Assembly: GCA_001789515.1 (NCBI GenBank)
Contig: MFZT01000038.1
Location: 11,181-19,025 of the forward strand
Direction of reading: 5' to 3'
DNA from: Candidatus Roizmanbacteria bacterium RIFCSPHIGHO2_02_FULL_43_11
GTDB lineage: Bacteria; Patescibacteriota; Microgenomatia; UBA1406; HO2-37-13b
DNA: 7,845 nucleotides
Position numbers and translations under genes: made by a program
Notes under the pieces: generated by a model
The model's input: the letters and a program-made list of their open reading frames with translations, nothing else
Database searches by the model: none
Told to the model about the DNA's origin: nothing
Shown here: positions 5,247 to 7,845 of the stretch, one piece after another
Layout of the letters: the number at the start of each line of letters is the position of its first letter
Numbering within the stretch: position 1 is the first letter of the stretch

Positions 5247-6485
5247 ATGCAGTTCATAATACGCAAGCTCGTCCTAGTTTTTGTTTTCGCTATAGTTCTG
5301 GTTATCCTTATTGCGATATCCCGCGGCTATCATTTTAGTTTTTCACAGAAGAAGATCAGTCCGACCGGCATCCTCGTTGCCGCTTCTTACCCGGACGGAG
5401 CCCATGTATTTGTGAATGGCAAACTCAAAGGGGCAACAAATACAAACGTTCCTCTTGAGCCGGGTGAATACGATGTTGAGATTAAGCAAAACGGCTATAC
5501 TCCCTGGAAAAAACGTTTAAAAATTAAGGGCGAATGGGTCGTTAAAGCCAATGCCCTCCTGTTTCCGCAAAATCCATCCCTTGCGCCAGTGACAACGCTT
5601 GGCATCTCCAAAGCCTCTGTTTCAGGATCAGGCGACAGAATCGTTATCATTTCAGAAACAAATAACCCAGAGAAGGACGGTGTATACGCTTTTGAGAACG
5701 TTCGCAATCCATTATCACGGATTAATCCTTTAAAGTTGCTCGTACTCAAGTCTGCGTTTCCTGCTGGAGTACAGCTCGTACAAAGTACTATTGAGTTTTC
5801 GCCAGACGAGGCACACATGCTTATGACCCTTTACACCGATGAAGAGTCTACAATTGTCTCACACATTTATTTGGTCGACACAACAAAACAGACATTACAG
5901 CCCTTTGAAGTGACTGGCTCTGTTAAGACTATTGCAGAAGCCTGGGACGAGGAAAGATTTATTTTGAGAAAGAAAGAGTTTGCCACCCTGAAAAAACCCC
6001 TTGCCCGCGTTGCTCAAAGCTCGTTTGACATTATCGCATTCTCTCCAGATGAGCGCAAAATTCTTTACACCGCCACAGCGAGCGCAACAATCCCCCAAGT
6101 CATTACTCCCCCTTTGGTTTCAACAAACCAGACTCCTGAAGAGCGTCACATTGAACCGGGATTCGTGTACCTGTATGACAAAGAGGAGGACAAAAACTTC
6201 AAGCTCTTTCGAGTCGGAGGCTCTGGATCTAAATCGGATTTTGGATCGTTAGAAAGCGCGAAAGCTTCTCTCTGGTGGTATCCAGACTCGGCTCACCTGG
6301 TTATCAAAGAAAAGGGAAGATTTTCTGTTATTGACTACGATGGAAGCAACCGCCGGACCGTGTACTCCGGCCCATTTGCACAAGACTTCTTTGCCATTTC
6401 CAAGGACGGAAAGCTCTTCGTGCTCGCGAATTTCAACACTGAGAGCGGGCTACTATTCGACATGTACAGCGTTGGGCTGAAGTGA
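5247..6485 (+). CDS. PEGA-domain membrane protein with beta-propeller-like C-terminal part
   Basis: A 412-residue protein. A basic N terminus and one hydrophobic segment (about 7-25) form an uncleaved signal anchor, placing the rest outside. A PEGA domain follows at about 41-107: GILVAASYPDGAHVFVNGK, then PLEPGEYDVEIKQNGYTPWKK, typical of surface and S-layer-linked PEGA modules. The remaining 300 residues contain blade-like repeats resembling TolB/WD40 propellers, for example IEFSPDEAHML, IIAFSPDERKILYTA, LWWYPDSAHLVIK and FFAISKDGKLFVLAN. It probably binds envelope glycan or protein; no catalytic residue is apparent. The start is set by the TATAAT 6 bp upstream. The stop codon TGA at 6483-6485 is also the first three bases of the RAYT unit's left inverted repeat. 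It is divergent from mreB and followed by a sortase, fitting a role at the cell surface. Confidence 0.85.
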   Translation: MQFIIRKLVLVFVFAIVLVILIAISRGYHFSFSQKKISPTGILVAASYPDGAHVFVNGKLKGATNTNVPLEPGEYDVEIKQNGYTPWKKRLKIKGEWVVKANALLFPQNPSLAPVTTLGISKASVSGSGDRIVIISETNNPEKDGVYAFENVRNPLSRINPLKLLVLKSAFPAGVQLVQSTIEFSPDEAHMLMTLYTDEESTIVSHIYLVDTTKQTLQPFEVTGSVKTIAEAWDEERFILRKKEFATLKKPLARVAQSSFDIIAFSPDERKILYTATASATIPQVITPPLVSTNQTPEERHIEPGFVYLYDKEEDKNFKLFRVGGSGSKSDFGSLESAKASLWWYPDSAHLVIKEKGRFSVIDYDGSNRRTVYSGPFAQDFFAISKDGKLFVLANFNTESGLLFDMYSVGLK

Positions 6486-6523
6486 GCGTGCGGTGACGGG
6501 CGTCGTCAACGCCCGTCATCGTT
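6483..6523 (+). repeat. left REP-type inverted repeat with hairpin
   Basis: The stem TGACGGGCGT (6494-6503) pairs with ACGCCCGTCA (6509-6518) around loop CGTCA, and can extend by a G-T wobble and two more pairs. It is an exact inverted copy of 7192-7232. The PEGA stop codon is its first three bases, and the transposase stop codon (TGA on the minus strand) occupies 6506-6508 in the loop. Lying between two convergent genes, the hairpin may also act as a bidirectional 3' end. Confidence 0.9.
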
Positions 6524-7153
6524 GACAAAATCCATATAGTTTCCGTAACTTCTTCCGTACTTAGATTTCTGAAAAGCTGATTGTACAATCCCCACCTTAA
6601 GCCACGGAGGCGCTTGTCCTGACTTATATAACTGTAAACTTGACCACTTATATTTCTCAATATTGCAGCCTAAATCAGCTGGATTACGATGAACATACCT
6701 TGAAACCCTGGCTAAATGCTCGATAGTTCTAATAGGAACCGCACTATAACGATCCTGAAACAATGGGCCGACACGTTTATATTGATTGTTGAAGTATCTT
6801 GCATACCTCGAATGAAGCGAGCTCATAAACTCAGTAATATCACGCGAGTCTTTCTGATGGACTATAAGGTGAACATGATTAGGCATTAAACAGTAAACCG
6901 AGAGACTAATTCGCTTCGAGTAATTTTTTAGCCTCGAAAGATTATGTATCTTTTGAGCCTGTTTTACCCTGCCTGTGCACTCAGAGACACATTTTTCTAA
7001 GAGCTGCTGCTTTGGTATAAGGTATTCCTCAAGGTAGCTAATGTATGTCTGTTTTTCCTCAGAAGAAAGAAATATTCTTCCCTTCGCAACACCCCTATTG
7101 TAGATATGATAACCAAAATTATCAATATATTGTTTCCTTCTACAGTAATTCAT
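6506..7153 (-). CDS. REP-associated tyrosine transposase (RAYT, IS200-like Y1)
   Basis: A 215-residue HUH-superfamily, single-strand DNA transposase. The metal-binding HUH motif is H93-V-H95 in CLMPNHVHLIV. The catalytic tyrosine is probably Y120 (or Y117) in SRYARYFNNQYKRVGPLFQDRY (115-136), followed by the RAYT signature RNPADLGCNIEKYKWSS (156-172). The N terminus has the usual GYHIYNRGVAKGRIF block (14-28). All expected blocks are present and the frame is intact, so the enzyme may be active. The last five residues and the stop are encoded within the left inverted repeat. RAYTs nick and rejoin at REP hairpins, and the adjacent repeats are the natural substrate. No TnpB-like partner is present. 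No clear ribosome binding site; two CATAAT sequences upstream are candidate -10 boxes. Confidence 0.92.
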   Translation of the reverse strand: MNYCRRKQYIDNFGYHIYNRGVAKGRIFLSSEEKQTYISYLEEYLIPKQQLLEKCVSECTGRVKQAQKIHNLSRLKNYSKRISLSVYCLMPNHVHLIVHQKDSRDITEFMSSLHSRYARYFNNQYKRVGPLFQDRYSAVPIRTIEHLARVSRYVHRNPADLGCNIEKYKWSSLQLYKSGQAPPWLKVGIVQSAFQKSKYGRSYGNYMDFVNDDGR

Positions 7154-7173
7154 GCCCGAGATTTTAGTGGGTG

Positions 7174-7190
7174 ATTATGAAAAAATTATG
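7174..7190 (-). promoter_or_regulatory. possible -10 boxes of the RAYT gene
   Basis: Two CATAAT sequences (7190 to 7185 and 7179 to 7174 on the minus strand) lie 20-31 bp before the ATG at 7153, inside the right inverted repeat. They match the -10 consensus in five of six bases, but no -35 is evident. If used, this gene would have a short leader, unlike its neighbours. Confidence 0.25.
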
Positions 7191-7191
7191 A

Positions 7192-7232
7192 AACGATGAC
7201 GGGCGTTGACGACGCCCGTCACCGCACGCTCA
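7192..7232 (-). repeat. right REP-type inverted repeat with hairpin
   Basis: An exact inverted copy of 6483-6523; identity ends abruptly on both sides. Stem TGACGGGCGT (7197-7206) and ACGCCCGTCA (7212-7221) enclose loop TGACG. Its outer end lies 5 bp before the TG of the extended -10 of the sortase gene, so the repeat occupies the -35 position of that promoter. Confidence 0.9.
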
Positions 7233-7237
7233 ACTAG

Positions 7238-7246
7238 TGCTATACT
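7238..7246 (+). promoter_or_regulatory. extended -10 (TGCTATACT) of the sortase gene
   Basis: TG at 7238-7239, one base, then TATACT (7241-7246) make an extended -10 that ends 7 bp before the ATG at 7254. The -35 position falls inside the right REP, with no TTGACA-like match, so the promoter must rely on the extended -10. No Shine-Dalgarno is present. One AACTAGTG, a 7/8 match to the array octamer, overlaps it at 7232-7239. Confidence 0.6.
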
Positions 7247-7253
7247 ACTACTT

Positions 7254-7845
7254 ATGAAAACTCGTCATCCAAGATCTATGACTGGAAAGGTTTTTGAAGG
7301 AATATCGTTCAAAAAATATGCTCGAAAGCTTCTCATCAAAACTCTCGCAAATTTTCTCATTTTGTACTCGGTCTACATGATTGTATGGGTCTTTTATGAA
7401 CCTGCGCTGGCAGAAACACGCTATTGGTACGATCAGTTGAGAGGAAAAACATACGTTGTTGTAGAACCAGCACAGTTTAAGACAACAGAGCCTCCACCGC
7501 AGAGAGGATTACTTACTGATATTCTGGAAGGTCAAACAGTTGAAAAGCTCTCGCCTGTCGATCCACAATTCTCGCTTATGATTCCAAAGCTTGCTGCCAA
7601 CACAAGAGTCATTGAAAATGTGAATTCTGCTGATGAAAAGGCTTATCTGGATGCTTTGCGCTATGGGGTTGCACACGCTGCGGGAACGGGTTTACCAGGA
7701 AGTGGCCGACATATATATCTTTTTGCCCATTCGACAAACACATTTGCAAATGTCAGCCGTTATAACGCTGTCTTTTATTTGCTATACAAGCTGGAAGCAG
7801 GCGATGAGGTTGATATCTTTTATCTGGGGCAGAGATACACATATA
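7254..7845 (+). CDS. sortase, membrane-anchored transpeptidase (3' end outside window)
   Basis: 197 residues are visible and the frame is open at the window edge. Sortases cleave a C-terminal sorting signal and link the protein to the cell surface or to a pilin. The N terminus is basic, then a signal anchor at about 30-49 (LANFLILYSVYMIVWVF), a linker to about residue 105, then the sortase barrel: FSLMIPKLAANTRVIENV (106-123), a block typical of class D/E-like sortases, and GSGRHIYLFAHST (149-161), where H159 is the catalytic histidine. The catalytic Cys (TLxTC) and Arg lie beyond the window, so activity and class cannot be confirmed. The start is supported by the extended -10 seven bp upstream. 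It follows the PEGA gene on the same strand but is separated from it by the RAYT unit; the PEGA protein has no visible LPxTG-type tail. Confidence 0.88.
   Translation, partial: MKTRHPRSMTGKVFEGISFKKYARKLLIKTLANFLILYSVYMIVWVFYEPALAETRYWYDQLRGKTYVVVEPAQFKTTEPPPQRGLLTDILEGQTVEKLSPVDPQFSLMIPKLAANTRVIENVNSADEKAYLDALRYGVAHAAGTGLPGSGRHIYLFAHSTNTFANVSRYNAVFYLLYKLEAGDEVDIFYLGQRYTY

Larger units (their letters stand above)
6483..7232. mobile_element. RAYT transposon-like unit bounded by 41-bp inverted repeats
   Basis: A 750-bp unit: perfect 41-bp inverted repeats at 6483-6523 and 7192-7232 surround a single IS200-like transposase on the minus strand. Each end contains a GC-rich REP-type hairpin, in strong contrast to the AT-rich DNA around it. 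This is the arrangement of a RAYT gene with paired REP sequences, as known from enterobacteria and pseudomonads. No target duplication is seen, as expected for Y1 transposases. The unit sits between the PEGA and sortase genes without damaging either. It may be able to mobilise related REP copies elsewhere in the genome. Confidence 0.85.

Noticed and set aside
5159..5266. N-terminal extension of MreB to the ATG at 5266
   Set aside because: The 36 extra residues are not MreB-like, and the region carries the divergent PEGA promoter and start codon. MreB proteins begin close to the phosphate-1 loop.
6480..7256. Removing the RAYT unit (6483-7232) would join the PEGA gene in frame to the sortase gene
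   Set aside because: An in-frame junction has a one in three chance. The sortase has its own promoter and signal anchor, and the PEGA protein looks complete, so an ancestral fusion is unlikely.

Overview
The window most likely comes from a member of the Candidate Phyla Radiation (Patescibacteria). Several small, diverged proteins are typical of those genomes: a PEGA-domain membrane protein next to a sortase, a short nucleotidyltransferase-fold protein, a TFIIB-type zinc-ribbon membrane protein and a phage-type metallopeptidase. Shine-Dalgarno sequences are almost absent. Most reading frames end at TGA, so code 11 fits and the UGA-glycine code of Gracilibacteria/Absconditabacteria does not. 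I infer the lineage from protein style only and cannot place it to class.

Layout, left to right. 60-440 (-): small HExxH metallopeptidase. 441-590: divergent spacer holding two unrelated octamer repeat arrays and two promoters. 591-1307 (+): zinc-ribbon plus single-pass membrane protein. 1300-2121 (-): nucleotidyltransferase-fold protein, overlapping the previous gene tail to tail by 8 bp. 2122-2187: short divergent promoter region. 2188-2940 (+): unrecognised Ala/Pro/Gln-rich protein. 2981-3745 (-): WecG/TagA/CpsF (GT26) glycosyltransferase. 3746-3981: AT-rich upstream region. 3982-4053 (-): tRNA-Arg(CCT). 4127-4163: second copy of the AACTAGTT array, touching the 3' end of mreB. 4154-5158 (-): MreB. 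5247-6485 (+): PEGA/beta-propeller protein. 6483-7232: a transposon-like unit made of a REP-associated tyrosine transposase (RAYT) between perfect 41-bp inverted repeats. 7254-7845 (+): sortase, cut by the window edge.

Most of the content concerns the cell envelope. MreB would organise wall growth, the GT26 enzyme would add a sugar to a lipid-linked glycan, and the PEGA protein and sortase would be membrane-anchored and face outwards. The zinc-ribbon protein also crosses the membrane. This is inference from gene content; apart from strand there is no clear operon, and nearly every gene has its own promoter-like sequence.

The strongest non-coding signals are these. (1) A near-consensus -10 box ends only 6-8 bp before the ATG in five genes, implying leaderless transcripts. 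(2) The palindromic AACTAGTT array occurs in two places, with unit spacing close to one helical turn. (3) The RAYT unit fits exactly between two genes: its left end supplies the stop codon of the PEGA gene, and the transposase stop codon lies in the loop of its own REP hairpin. (4) The MreB has Asn where the phosphate-2 Asp is expected. I did not find a convincing new multi-gene system; the repeat arrays are the best candidates for something undescribed.
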